Assembly: GCA_032622095.1 (NCBI GenBank)
Contig: CP136066.1
Span: 205,428,978-205,492,977, forward strand
Length of the DNA: 64,000 nt
Origin: Siphonodentalium dalli
Lineage: Eukaryota; Mollusca; Scaphopoda; Gadilida; Siphonodentaliidae
Direction: 5' to 3'
Position numbers and translations under genes: made by a program. Of this stretch, positions 12,301 through 23,394 are shown piece after piece. Numbering within the stretch: position 1 is the first letter of the stretch; each line of letters starts with the position of its first letter. Below the pieces are notes generated by a model. The model ran no database searches. It worked only from the letters and a program-made list of their open reading frames with translations, and was not told where the DNA came from.

Positions 12301-12783
12301 CTGTTAGCACGCCCTACAGGTCATCCAGTCGTCATCAAACTTCATATGGATTTTCAGGGTGACCTCTGGATGTGAGCCATCGATTTTTTCGAAATTCATA
12401 ATAAATCTTGGATTTCAAATTTGAATCCATCAGCACATGTTTTGCATAGCTAGCATGACTCGACCCTGAATCTCTGATGCAATTCTTGTTTTTAAATTAA
12501 GGAAATATTTTGAAAAATTATTTGAATGAATATTGTTTATATCTATGTGAACATTTACAAACTTGCTATGTAATTTAATAACTTCCTATTTATATATATA
12601 TGTTTGTTTCTGAAATTAGGTTTTATTTCACCTATTGCTATTTTTTGGTTGATACTTTTCACACTGAACACTGGTGTGTAATACACACAGAACTGCACAT
12701 ATGAATGAAGGAGGTGAACTCTATCGCATTTGTTTGTTATGTCAAAAGTAAGAAATCCACCCTGATGGCCACAAACAAACTAA

Positions 12784-13110
12784 GTGAACATTCAGATGAC
12801 CATGATTCAATCTTATGTGGGAAGTTTTCCGTCGTGGGTTTAACTGTTAGCTAGATTGCGCATGCCCATGACAAGATCGTGAGTATTAAATGAATATCAA
12901 GCACTGTTTGATTTCAGGTTCGAAATAGCTTTCTGTGGATTCGCAGTTGTGTGTATGTAAAAATCGTAGATGGAAAGATCGTAGGGTAGTCAATCATGTG
13001 GTTAATCCTTGTATTGTAACGACATCACAACTGTGTGAACAGACTATCCACGATTTTGTCGGGCCCTATTCCTCTATTTACGATTGAATCATGGTCATCT
13101 GAATGTTCAC
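12784..13110. mobile_element. PIF/Harbinger-like MITE
   Basis: Inverted ends of about 30 bp (GTGAACATTCAGATGACCA and its complement) flanked by TAA at 12781-12783 and 13111-13113. A 3-bp TWA duplication is the Harbinger hallmark; the assignment rests on that. A related copy is at 32057-32405. The element ends about 80 bp upstream of the acceptor of the zinc-finger exon. Confidence 0.6.
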
Positions 13111-13220
13111 TAATACCGTAATGTTCACCACATTCACACACCTATCAATTATTTTGATTTGAATTTTGAGACAGATCTTTTTTCTACTTTCAGATCCCTA
13201 CATAACTATGACATAATTAC

Positions 13221-13268
13221 ATGGTGTTAAAGAAGATCAGTGTCGTCAAGAGATGTTCACTACTGTAA
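13221..13268 (+). promoter_or_regulatory. Upstream short open frame in zinc-finger gene leader
   Basis: Downstream of a good splice acceptor (pyrimidine tract and CAG at 13191-13193) an ATG at 13221 opens 15 codons and stops at 13266-13268. It is in a different frame from the main protein. If transcribed, it would lie in the 5' leader and could reduce translation of the main frame. Whether the exon starts at 13194 is inferred from the acceptor only. Confidence 0.35.
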
Positions 13269-13308
13269 AGTCTGTTTAACTAGAGGAGTTTTGAAGTGTC
13301 TTCTAACC

Positions 13309-14588
13309 ATGCATCTCAGGTCGAATTCTAAAGGACAATTTATTAAAACTTCCACGAATGCTAAGTCTGATTCTGGCTGTCGAACTGTTGATGAGAGTAA
13401 TCTTATTGGTGAAAATTTTACTCAATGTAAATCAGATCAAGTAGAGAAACCAAATACCGATACAAAAATCTGCACCGAGAGGACAGACAAAACAAAAAAT
13501 ATTAAAAATGACTGTACAAGTAACTATTTGAAAGATTATGAAGGCAATCATTCATCAGATCCGAGTGAGTTCCGTGCCAGTCCTTCTGATCCGGAGGAAT
13601 GTCAAGCTAAACAAATTCTATCTAAATATCAAACTGTGAAGAATGACATTCTAATTTCTTGTGATGTTTGCAAACAGTCTTTTTTGTCAGACGATGATCT
13701 TGCATGTCATATAGAAAAATACTCGGGTAACCTAAGCCAACTGTGTTATGTTTGTGCGGAAATGATCGATATAACCTGTGTCAGTAATATGTCTCTCCAT
13801 CTACGTAGTCATAGCTGTGAGGAGACCATTATTAAGTTGGAGGATATTAATCCTGTCAGCAAAGTGGATTTCAATGAGACTGTTTATGCTGATGATAATG
13901 ATATCGTTGAAGAAGATAGTAAGGAAAACACTATGCAAACACATTTAGACATGCCAGTTGTTGACGCTAAGATAAATAGAAGAAGAACGAAGTCAAAAAA
14001 TTCAAGATGTAGACCAAATGGTTTCAAGTGCTCAATATGTTCAAAAGTATTCACTACTCGATTCAACTTTAAAGAACATACAAAGATCCATACTGGTTCC
14101 AAGCCAAATGTCTGTCCAGTGTGTTCAATGTCATTCCGTTTTAATGGAAACTTCCATCGACATATTGATGGGCATAGGGGAGACAATTTTCAGTCGTTAC
14201 AGTGCACGGTATGTTTAAACGGAATCAAATCTTTTGAGGATCTCCTTTCTCATGTGAAATCACACAAGACTTCCAGATATTTTCAATGTTTCCACTGCAC
14301 AGATGCCTTCGAGTCAGTCAAGGATCAACTCAAACACATGCAAGTAATCCATAAGGAGTGCTTCCCGTGTGTAGTATGTGGACTGAAGTTCGACCGCAGA
14401 CACAAACTCACAATTCACTTGAAATCTCATTCGGCATTGGAAAAGCAGGCAGCTAAGATGCAACCGACAACCTTCAAATGTGACGCCTGTCATAAAGAAT
14501 TCAATAGAAAACACAACCTGAACGCACACATGCTGACCCACACTGACGTGAAACCTTACCAGTGTAGTCTCTGCAAGAAGGCATTCAG
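13309..14588 (+). CDS. C2H2 zinc-finger protein, coding exon 1
   Basis: Encodes the first 426 residues plus two bases of codon 427. The product is probably a nuclear DNA-binding regulator; its target is unknown. The start is taken as the ATG at 13309. The same frame is open back to a TAA at 13228-13230 but has no earlier ATG. Residues 1-115 are polar and low in structure. Two degenerate fingers follow (about 118-137 and 146-168, the latter ending HLRSH), then an acidic and basic linker, then regular fingers starting near residues 239, 267, 298, 326, 352, 389 and 417. Typical spacing is CxxC-12-HxxxH; one reads FKCSICSKVFTTRFNFKEH. The exon ends TTCAG|GTGAGA at 14588/14589, in the middle of finger 9. 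Exon 2 completes that finger in frame, which strongly supports the gene model. An E-family foldback element starts about 25 bp after the donor. Confidence 0.85.
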
Positions 14589-14613
14589 GTGAGAATGATA
14601 CAAGACATTAGTT

Positions 14614-15050
14614 CAAGCCTGCAATTAATGTGTCTGTCATCTGCAGAATGAGGTCCCCAGTGGGTGAATTTAGTGATGCTACCCCGCACAGTGGACTAGC
14701 ATCACCAAATTCACCCTATGGAGACCTCATCATGCTTAGGCCTCATCTTATGGGAAGTATCTATAGTCTCCAATTAACATTGTTTTCAGTTACTTTCTCC
14801 CTTCTGGGAAGTTTCTATATCCCCTAATTTGCAGAAGATAAAATGCATAATCGAGGTGACTAATGGGTAAACATCACCAACCTTCAACTGGGGAACTCCA
14901 ATATGATCCTAGGTATCCCATAGCAGTTGAGGCTTCCAAAGTTCCCAGAGGGTGAATTTAGTTATGCTAGCCAGCCATGCGTGATAGCATCACTAAATTC
15001 ACCCTCTGGGGACCTCATTCTGCAAATGACAGACACATTATTTGCAGGAG
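14614..15050. mobile_element. E-family foldback element, copy 1
   Basis: Starts AAGCCTGCAATTAATGTG. It holds two palindromic modules, CAGAATGAGGTCCCCAG with GGTGAATTTAGTGATGCTA and the inverse, separated by GCTTAGGCCTCA. The right end ATTTGCAGGA runs into a long G tract. It lies at the 5' end of the zinc-finger intron. Confidence 0.6.
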
Positions 15051-15070
15051 GGGGGGGGGGGGGGGGGGGG
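15050..15070. repeat. Poly-G tract (21 bp)
   Basis: Uninterrupted G run at the broken right end of the E element. Confidence 0.9.
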
Positions 15071-15146
15071 TGTGTTGTCACCCCATTTTCTGGTATGCAA
15101 GATTCTAGTGATTTGAGGTGGTATACTCGGGATTCATATGCCAATT

Positions 15147-15395
15147 TTAACCCTTTACCCAACAAACCGGCCAAAACCGGCCAAATAAAGCTTCAACAGC
15201 CTAAAATATCTTCGGTCTGTCTCAATAGAACCATACAAATATGGATATCATTGGAACCGGCTCCTTGACCACATTGTGATAGTTACAGTTATGCCCTGTG
15301 CCAATGCATTCTCTTATATATGCGAGTCGACCATAGGTCGCCTCGCATATATAAGAGAATGCATTGGCCTAACACTTTTTACCATTTTTATGTTT
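15147..15395. mobile_element. C-family TTAA element, 3' truncated
   Basis: TTAA then CCCTTTACCCAACA. An interior block (AACCGGCCAAATAAAGC and GGAACCGGCTCCTTGACC) is followed by CCTGTG and the shared palindromic core (GCCAATGCATTCTC...GAGAATGCATTGGC). The element is cut near 15395, where a different repeat begins. Compare the complete copies at 19353-19750 and 54990-55389. Confidence 0.6.
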
Positions 15396-15429
15396 ACCCA
15401 TACCATAGTATGGTAAACATAGTGTCGTT

Positions 15430-15790
15430 GCCCGGATTGACCACTCGTCGTTCGTCCGTCTGTCTGTCTGTCTGTCTGTCCGTAGACACTTTACGAGTAA
15501 TGCGATATCTCAAACATTTTCTATCCGATCGAAACCAAATTTTGTATATGGGTTTCTCAGCCCAAAATACAGATCGAGTTCGAATTTGGGTTTGATCCGA
15601 GTTTTTGTTACAGAGTTATGGCCATTTTTCAACTTAAAATTCACACATTCTGCCATAACTCAAACATTTTTTATCTGATTGGAACCAAATGTGAGTATGT
15701 GAGTTTCACAGCCCAAAATACAGATCGAGTCCGAATATGGGTTTGATCCGATTAATTTTAAAGGAGTTATCACCCTTTTTCGAGAAGAAA
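15430..15790. mobile_element. Microsatellite plus two 150-bp core repeats
   Basis: A CCGTCTGTCTG microsatellite (about 15455-15482) is followed by two 150-bp units, anchored by CTCAAACATTTTxTATC at 15509 and 15659. The architecture resembles the bivalve pearl/Helentron-type non-autonomous elements; that link is inference. Confidence 0.4.
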
Positions 15791-15799
15791 AAAAAATTC

Positions 15800-17459
15800 A
15801 TTTTTTTTAGATTTAGCTCCTTGCTAAATTTAGCATATACAAATATTAAATTTTGTTTGAACTTTAATAACAATAAAAAAAAATTGACACTTTCATTTAT
15901 TTTAGTTTTATACGATTAATTAGGTGTGATATCCTGTTTTGAAATTATGAAGATTTTATTGCAATAGTTTCATGAATATAATGATATCAATAAATTACCA
16001 TGTGATCATCCAACATCCAGAGATATGAGAGGATTTTTATAGATGTTGTCATTCCAAGTGAAATCTGTTATGAAATGAGTGATGACATATGATACAGAGC
16101 TCTGGTGGGTCAAGCAAGATAAACAACACTGGTGGCTGGCTGTTTGTTTATTCTAACTGTCAAATTGATTAATGGCAGCACAAGACTGGTGTTTTTCCTA
16201 TTCTTGAAATTTCATTACAGGGTGAGATAAGGGCCCCCCCTCACCTTATAAGTGTCTTCTAAATTCCATTAATTTGCTTCAAAAATAATTAACCCTTTCC
16301 AAGGTTTCCATAGACACATGCTATAATGTACATGGACTCTTACTCATATCTCTTAATATCTATTGGGTATCTTTGCACACTATTCACTTCTATCAATTTT
16401 GGTATTGACTGATTAATTGATTTTTGAAAAATATATTAACCCTTCAGACGCGTGCTTTCCATTTGAAATTAAAACAACAGCGGATAGCCAATATGATTTA
16501 TCTATGCAATGGGAAACAGGCAGATAAATATACATGACTATTGTAAGTGATGACTTGTTTTGAAAATCAATATGGTAGATGTTAGTATTTCCAGGAACCT
16601 TATTTTCCCATTTGTTCACATTTTCATGGTTGATTGAATTTTAGGGGCCACAGAGCACTTAGAAGATTAACATTGAAGGTTGTGGCTTTTAGTGCCCAAG
16701 CTACTTTTAAAACATTGTAATGTGTGAAACCATTCAATTGAGGGCTAACTTACTTTCTTTTATATGAACGATTTAGTGGTCATAGGGGCCAGCATCCCCA
16801 TCATATTATGTCTGTATAACATTATATAGATAATACTTTTGAATTGTATAAACTACATATATTTTTTAAAAACCATTCACCCCTGTTATGAAACACTTAA
16901 TCTTATTTAATACACAGGTCAGATCTGATCTTATGTCTGTCCATGTTTGATAAACAAATAACTGGGGAGAATGGGGGAAAGGGGGGGGGGGGTAATTAAA
17001 GTACCATTTAAATATGAGATGGAATCCCCTACATGTATATGTCGTTCTAAGCAGTCTGGCTTGTAAACAAATTATAATTTCTCTTTAGAAGTGAATAATA
17101 AATTTTGAATATCTGGCATGTCAAAAGTGGCAAAGATAGGGATTTATCACTTTTGCTTCCAATGAGTTAACTTAAACTCCTAAACATGTCCTCCGAAATC
17201 ACTAAACCATTGGATCTCACAGTGAGAGGTCCTTGTGTGAACAGGGACCGAGTTATGAGATTTAAAACTACTCCTCCCCAACCCAAATACTTTAACCCTT
17301 TCTTAAGACAAATTATTTGAGCTTTTGATTTCAAGTTGGGTACTGACTACTGATATATGGATTAATTCCTGTGATCATATCTTTGACAAATTATCAGTTA
17401 TGGCTAGTCGCTATCTCCAAGGTATGGGTTAAACATCTGCCGATCGTGATCGGCCTCTC
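15800..17459. other. Intron sequence of the zinc-finger gene, no feature recognised
   Basis: AT-rich, with a 12-bp G run at 16981-16992. No coding signature is seen on either strand. Confidence 0.4.
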
Positions 17460-17602
17460 GTTTCTTACATTCTTTAACAATTTTATAATTTTTAATGTAT
17501 TAAGCCAATGCATTCTCTTATATATGCGAGGCGACCTATGGTCGACTCGCATATATAAGAGAATGCATTGGCACAGGGCCCTTCTGTTGGGTAAAGGGTT
17601 AA
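17460..17602. mobile_element. C-family element, 5' truncated
   Basis: Core palindrome (GCCAATGCATTCTC, ATATATGCGAGGCGACC and inverse) followed by GGCACAGGGCCCTTCTG, then TTGGGTAAAGGG and TTAA at 17599-17602. The left outer end is missing. Confidence 0.65.
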
Positions 17603-17924
17603 GGACCTTCAGGATATGCACGATTCAACAAAAAGGCTGATACACAGCTTTTATAGCATTCAATTATTTAGATCTTGATTATTTCTTAGCCAAAATGATA
17701 TATTTTTATTTATTACACTCCTATGCGAGATTTCCATTGAAAACCCTGTTAATTAAAAAATGGTAATATCATTAGTGCATTATGTCATTTCCTGTGACGT
17801 CATTGATGTTGCGTTGCTTACTGATCTAGACTGAATTTTCTATGGTTGATCTTTCTCCACATCGGGACTTTCGTGCATTAATTCTGTGCGTTTTAATCAT
17901 ATTTGGCGAACCAAATTGATGCGG

Positions 17925-18110
17925 AAGTGTAATAAATAGAGTAATCAATTAGTTCTGAGAATTACGTTTAATAATTCACTCGAGGCGAGAGACGTTTGGG
18001 TAAGAAACTTGTGCGCTAATGTGCACTTGTTTCTTACCGATGTCTCTTGCCTCTCGTGAATTATTTAACGTAACTCTCGAAACCAATTGATTACACTCTA
18101 TGTAATTCAG
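17925..18110. mobile_element. Foldback element with GTAATAAATAGAGT-type ends
   Basis: Inverted arms include TAATCAATTxGTTxxGAG, ATTCACGAGxGGCxAGAGAC and GTAAGAAAC on each side of a short loop near 18015. Ends of the type GTAATAAATAGA recur at 49585-49758 and 56024-56160. Confidence 0.6.
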
Positions 18111-18187
18111 TCTCATTATCGACATTACTTCAGCAAATGTGTGAAAACTATCTTGTTAACTGGTATACAGGATTCAACAAGATGCAA

Positions 18188-18206
18188 GGGGGGGGGGGGG
18201 GGGGGG
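18188..18206. repeat. Poly-G tract (19 bp)
   Basis: Uninterrupted G run. Confidence 0.9.
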
Positions 18207-18360
18207 TAGTGTCCTGAAGTTGACACTCTCATACCCTCACAGTTAAATTGGTGTGGCGATGGTGCCTTGTTGACCAGATCAGTGTTGATAAATTTACCAT
18301 GGTTAGTATTCTAGGTTCATATTTTTGCCTTTATAAATTGAACAGAAAATGTCAGAAATA

Positions 18361-18645
18361 CAGTAATGCTCTAATTAATCGACTCCTTAACCACAGCAGA
18401 ATTATGGGTAACTTTTCAGGATTTAGTCGGAATATGGCTTGTTGCCATTCATCGGAAAGCTCTCGCAGCAGAATTATGGGTAACTTTTCAGGATTTAGTA
18501 GGAAATATGGCTTGTTGCCATTCATCGGAAAGCTCTCGCCAAGAGCTTTCCGATGAATGGCAACAAGCCATAATTCCGACTAAATCCTGAAAAGTTACCC
18601 ATAATTCTGCTGTGGTTAAGGAGTCGATTAATTAGAGCATTACTG
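18361..18645. mobile_element. R1 foldback MITE copy 5 with partial arm duplication
   Basis: Normal tips and TA flanks, but the left arm's inner part (AGCAGAATTATGGGTAAC to GGAAAGCTCTCG) is present twice in tandem, making the element about 285 bp. Confidence 0.85.
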
Positions 18646-19151
18646 TACCTGATATGAAAGTGTAACTTGAAACCTGTAACACTGACTTTGACAGTAGACT
18701 CTTTCTACGCGATCTGGTCATCTTAGGCATTTACCTCTTCCCTGCTATATGTCCATACTCAGTTATCTGAATATGGATGTAAAATGTCACGTCTGTACTA
18801 TTCATCCATACTGAGCAGTAGCAGTCAGCCATTATTCATAATTGGACCTCTGAGATTGGTGCATCGGAACCATTGTATCTCGACATTTGAAATAGTGTAT
18901 GACGTTCCAGCATTGTGATAGCGAAGTCAGTTTTAGGGTTTTTGTGCTATTCCCATTACATTAATTCACTGGAAAATAGCTGCCTTTGAGAAGGTTACCT
19001 TGCAATAAAGAGGTAATAATTGTATGAACAAAAATAGAATGAAAAATCCATTAATTTGTCGAAAAAATTTAAAATTAAAATTAATTTCTGGTGATAGGTC
19101 TACGCTTTTGAATACTGATGCCACTGCCTCAAAACTATTATTTTAATGCAT

Positions 19152-19176
19152 CCCCCCCCCCCCCCCCCCCCCCCCC
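19152..19176. repeat. Poly-C tract (25 bp)
   Basis: Uninterrupted C run. Confidence 0.9.
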
Positions 19177-19194
19177 GGAACCTGCTGAATAAAT

Positions 19195-19935
19195 TTTCTT
19201 GTCAACCTCAAAACAATGCAATAAATATTTTATTATATGATATCCCAATGTTATCAAGCCCATTAGGCCTTAAATACCTTGCTGATCCATGTGTATATAT
19301 GTGTACATGGATCCATCAAATGTACAACAATGTGATTCAACAAGTCCCTTCTTTAACCCTTTACCCAACAGAAGGGCCCTGTGCCAATGCATTCTCTTAT
19401 ATATGCGAGTCGACCATAGGTCGCCTCGCATATATAAGAGAATGCATTGGCTTAACACATTAAAAATTATAAAATTGTTAAAGATTAAGAAAAAATGGTA
19501 AAAAGTGTTAAAAATTTTTTTTTTTTAGGCCAATGCATTCTCTTATATATGCGAGGCGACCTATGGTCGACTCGCATATATAAGAGAATGCATTGGCACA
19601 GGGCATAACTGTAACTATCACAATGTGGTCAAGGAGCCGGTTCCAATGATATCCATATTTGTATGGTTCTATTGAGACAGACCGAAGATATTTTAGGCTG
19701 TTGAAGCCTTATTTGGCCGGTTTTGGCCGGTTTGTTGGGTAAAGGGTTAACCCAGGGAGATATATCAACCTATAATTCCTATTAATAACTCATGACGTTG
19801 CTTGAGCTTGTTATTAACCCATCATTCCTATTTATAAGAAAATCCACTAGATATCGTAATTTATCAACTCCTTTCTGTATAATTTAGTATGGGACTTTCA
19901 GAAGAAGGTTTATGATCATATAATAACTATAATAA
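19195..19935. repeat. Dispersed repeat X, copy interrupted by a TTAA element
   Basis: 19195-19352 and 19751-19935 together match 9170-9600 in order. The break falls exactly at the TTAA-flanked element at 19353-19750. Confidence 0.55.
19353..19750. mobile_element. C-family TTAA composite foldback, complete
   Basis: TTAA at 19353-19356 and 19747-19750, with outer ends CCCTTTACCCAACA and TGTTGGGTAAAGGG. Inside are two copies of the shared palindromic core in inverse order, joined by an AT-rich spacer, and one block with GGAGCCGGTTCC and TTTGGCCGGTTTTGGCC. There is no transposase. TTAA duplication and a CCCTTT tip suggest piggyBac mobilisation. The empty site at about 9425 supports a single-unit insertion. 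Confidence 0.8.
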
Positions 19936-19937
19936 TA

Positions 19938-20056
19938 TTCCCTGGAATCTATATATAACTTGCTGGGAAGAGATAGACCATCTTTAAGATTCTAATCTAT
20001 AATTGTTTACCCTGGAATCTATATATAACTTTATTGGAAGAGATAGGTCATCTTTA
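19938..20056. repeat. Direct repeat pair just before exon 2
   Basis: TGGAATCTATATATAACTT, GGAAGAGATAG and TCATCTTTAA occur twice (19950-19988 and 20012-20056). The second copy ends about 20 bp before the exon 2 acceptor. Related GAAGAGATAGATCATCTTTAA ends occur at 30270-30665 and 56650-57005. Confidence 0.5.
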
Positions 20057-20078
20057 ACTTGCATTGTTTTGTTTTCAG

Positions 20079-20928
20079 ATGGAAAAGCAACTATAAGCGA
20101 CATCAGACATCTCATTCAGAAGAGACACCTTATATGTGTGATATATGTTCAAGATTGTTTAAAAACTCTGCACTTCTCGCCATGCATTTAAAGAGGCACA
20201 AGGGAGACAAGCGACATATGTGCGTTGTGTGTCCTTCACGGTTCATTACAAAAGCCGCACTGCAAGAGCATCTCAATTCTCATAGAGGTGTGAAAAACTA
20301 TATCTGTGAAGTGTGCTCTGATCGATTTAGTCGCTCATCGAGTTTAAAGATACATATGCGAACACACACGGGTGAAAGAAATTATTCATGTAATCAGTGT
20401 CCGCTTACATTTACCACTAAAAGTAATCTGACGAGACATTTACGGCATCATGATGGAAACAGAACACAGCCGTGTCACCGATGTGATAAGTCGTTCTTCA
20501 ACAGCAGTGATCTGGCTCGGCATCAGTTGACTCACAAGGCGTTTAAACCATTTCAGTGCACAGGATGTCAAAAATGGTTCAAGAGCAAGCAAACTGTGAA
20601 GAAACACATAGAAAAATTTCATCCAGATGAGGTATATATCGAGGCCGAATTTACCAAGCGAAGCAGTGTCACACAAACTGTTTTAGAGACAGAATATGAG
20701 GATACGATAAGTGCGGAGTTCACGGAAGAGACCGTCGAGGGTCAGTTGATGGACGAAAATGCTGAGTCGCAGGAGGAGATTATCAGGCTTATAATAACTG
20801 ACGAGAACAACAGACAGACCCATATAGAGATTTCTGCTTCCGATCTCCATAATGCTATTGTCGTTCCTGGGGACACTATTGTTATTCAGTCCGCTGCCGA
20901 CAATGGTGCAGATGTGATAGTTGTATGA
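20079..20928 (+). CDS. C2H2 zinc-finger protein, last exon
   Basis: Follows a strong acceptor (TTGTTTTCAG at 20069-20078). Its first base completes codon 427 (AG|A, Arg), so finger 9 reads YQCSLCKKAF then RWKSNYKRHQTSH. Six further fingers follow with short linkers (for example HTGERNY), the last being FQCTGCQKWF with an H-x4-H ending near residue 608. Residues 609-709 form an acidic tail rich in Glu and Asp, ending in a hydrophobic run (GADVIVV). Such tails may bind partners; the function here is not known. The full model is 709 residues with 15 fingers. I do not recognise a specific orthologue. The stop at 20926-20928 is followed within about 25 bp by an E-family foldback element, so the 3' UTR is probably transposon-derived. 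Confidence 0.87.
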
Positions 20929-20948
20929 GAAAATTGTCAGCATAAGCG

Positions 20949-21411
20949 CAAGCCTGCAAATTAGTCTGTCATTTGCAGAATGAGGTCCCCAGAGGGTGAA
21001 TTTAGTGATGCTATCCCACATAGCTGGCTAGCATTACTAAATTCACCCTCTGGGGACCTCATTCTGCTTAGGCCTCATATTTGGATAGTTTCTTCATTAT
21101 CAAATTTCTACAGAAACTTCTTCACATAGATTCTATTTCTTTTTTAATTTAGTTTCTCTATATATATCCCGAAATTATCCGAGGACACATTGCATAATCA
21201 GGGTTCCCAATGGGTGCAAATCACAATATTCATCATTTGGGAACTTCAATCTGAGTCAATGTCTCCCATAGCAGATGAGGCCATGCAGAATGAGGTTCCC
21301 AGATGGTTAATTTGGTGATATTGTACTAGCCTGCTATACGGGATAGCGTCACTATATTCACCCTCTGGGGACCTCATTCTGCAAATGACAGGCACACTAA
21401 ACTCAGGCTTG
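20949..21411. mobile_element. E-family foldback element, copy 2 (3' UTR region)
   Basis: Starts CAAGCCTGCAAATTAG and ends CTCAGGCTTG, with two CAGAATGAGGTxCCCAG palindromic modules. It begins about 20 bp after the zinc-finger stop codon. Confidence 0.6.
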
Positions 21412-21548
21412 ATTTTCTCCTTGGTTGATAATGCCCAGACTTCATTATGAAGCCAGGTAATGTATGTTAGGAAAGTTCTATTTATAATCTGTTCACACAT
21501 GAGATTTGACTTTTGGTCATGACAGGCTGTTTTCTAAAATCCTTATTC

Positions 21549-21554
21549 AATAAA
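21549..21554 (+). promoter_or_regulatory. Candidate polyadenylation signal AATAAA
   Basis: First AATAAA seen downstream of the zinc-finger stop, 620 bp away. It implies a 3' UTR containing the E element at 20949-21411. Confidence 0.35.
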
Positions 21555-21603
21555 TTCTATTGGGCTTGACAAACCTTCAGCCAATTGATGCTTCAATCCC
21601 TCC

Positions 21604-22046
21604 AAGGCTGCAAATAGCGTGTGTGTCATTTGCAGAATGAGGTCCCAAGAGGGTGAATTTAGTGACGCTATCCCGCATAGCGGGCTAGCATCACTAAATT
21701 CACCCTCTGGGGACCTCATTCTGCTTAGGCCTCATATTCTGGGAAGTATCTATGGTATCATATTAACATTGTTTTTAGTTACGTTTTCCCATCTGGGAAG
21801 TTTCTATATCCCCTAATTTGCAGGAGATAAAATCCATAATCAAGGCGCCAATGGGTGAACATCACCAACTTCAACTGGGGAACTTCAATTTGATCCTAGG
21901 TCTTTCATAGCAGTTGAGGGCCTAAGCAGAATGAGGTCCCCAGAGGGTGAATTTAGTGATGCTAGCCCGATATGCGGGGTAGCGTCACTAAATTCAACCT
22001 CTGGGGACCTCATTCTGCAAATGACAGACATGCTATTTGCAGGCTT
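21604..22046. mobile_element. E-family foldback element, copy 3, with 9-10 bp duplication
   Basis: AAGGCTGCAAATAGC at the left and GCTATTTGCAGGCTT at the right. Flanks are CAATCCCTCC (21594-21603) and GAATCCCTCC (22047-22056), a 9/10 match. Two palindromic modules lie inside. The duplication length suggests the Mutator superfamily. Confidence 0.75.
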
Positions 22047-22157
22047 GAATCCCTCCTCATAGTTTCAAGGGACTCAAAGCCTTCAAAGTGGGATAATGTG
22101 AAATCACATAAATTTCATAAAAGTCTGTAAAACAACTATCATCAACAACAACAAATA

Positions 22158-22370
22158 CAGTAATGCCCTAATTAATCGACTCCATAACCACAGCAGAATT
22201 ATGGGTAATTTTTCAGGATTTAGTCGGAAATATGGCTTGTCGCCATTCATTGGAAAGCTCTCCCCGAGAGCTTTCCGATGAATGGCAACAAGCCATATTT
22301 CCGACTAAATCCTGAAAAATTACCCATAAGTCTGCTGTGGTTATGGAGTCGATTAATTAGGGCATTACTG
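22158..22370. mobile_element. R1 foldback MITE copy 6
   Basis: Complete palindrome with TA flanks. Confidence 0.85.
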
Positions 22371-22585
22371 TACATCAACTTTTTTCCTATATTCATTACC
22401 AATTACTCTCTGATAACGGGATTTCACATATTGAAACCATTGTTATGTGGACAATACTGTTACAGTGGCATTAGTGATAAAATTCCAATATGATACCAAA
22501 GTTCAAACGAATCTTGATGGTAAACATTGGAAAAGGTCAAAGCATTGACAAATATTCTGAAAATCATATTCAGACTAAAGTATTT

Positions 22586-22828
22586 CAAATTACTACATTA
22601 GTGGCGATGTTTGTTGACAAGTCACTGTAACAGTTAAATTACTACACGATTGGCGATGTTTGTTGACAAGTCACTGTAACGTTAAATTACTACACGATTG
22701 GCGATGTTTGTTGACAAGTCACTGTAACGTTAAATTACTACACGATTGGCGATGTTTGTTGACAAGTCACTGTAACGTTAAATTACTACACGATTGGCGA
22801 TGTTTGTTGACAAGTCACTGTAACAGTT
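22586..22828. repeat. 48-bp tandem repeat, about five copies
   Basis: Unit TTAAATTACTACACGATT, GGCGATGTTTGTTGAC, AAGTCACTGTAACG. The first copy is slightly diverged and the rest are almost identical. The open frame across it is an artefact of a unit divisible by three. Confidence 0.9.
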
Positions 22829-23394
22829 TTGGTTTCAACATGAGATCGTTATTTGAGAACTATCCATAATGAATATAAGTACTAAGTTTATTTATTTCTC
22901 AATGATCTTCTTATAACCTGTCGATGTTTCCAAGATTGTCCACGAGAACATAGGTCAGGAGAGTTTTCTATAACAATACACGAGTATTTGGATATATATT
23001 GGTAGTCAATGCTCACATGTTTCGAGTCCGATTTTCTTTTACTTGTTTTCAATATGGCCGCCAAAATTGAATATCTGACCTGGTAAATTTCAATTCGCAA
23101 ATAATCAGGAAGTTTATCAGGTATTAAGTCGTGTGATTTGTCACTCTAATGATAATTTAGTATTCCTTATTCGTTGCTATGAATCAAATTCATATATTCA
23201 AAATGGCCGCCAAAATGGTCGCCGGAATCTTCTAGATCGTATCAATGTATCTCTATCTACCCTTTTGTTGGAATTGCTGACTATCATAGTGAGTGTTGAA
23301 AAAAACATTTCAATCACGTATTATACCTTTTTACCTTAGCCCATTTTTGGGACACAACCACTCCTCGACCCAAATTTGTTTCCATTTTAGAAGT
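22829..23394. other. No feature recognised
   Basis: AT-rich. Two AATGGCCGCCAAAAT-type motifs (near 23050 and 23205) lie in related contexts. Confidence 0.35.

Noticed and set aside
22660..22869. Repetitive frame LTSHCNVKLLHDWRC
   Set aside because: Generated by the 48-bp tandem repeat.
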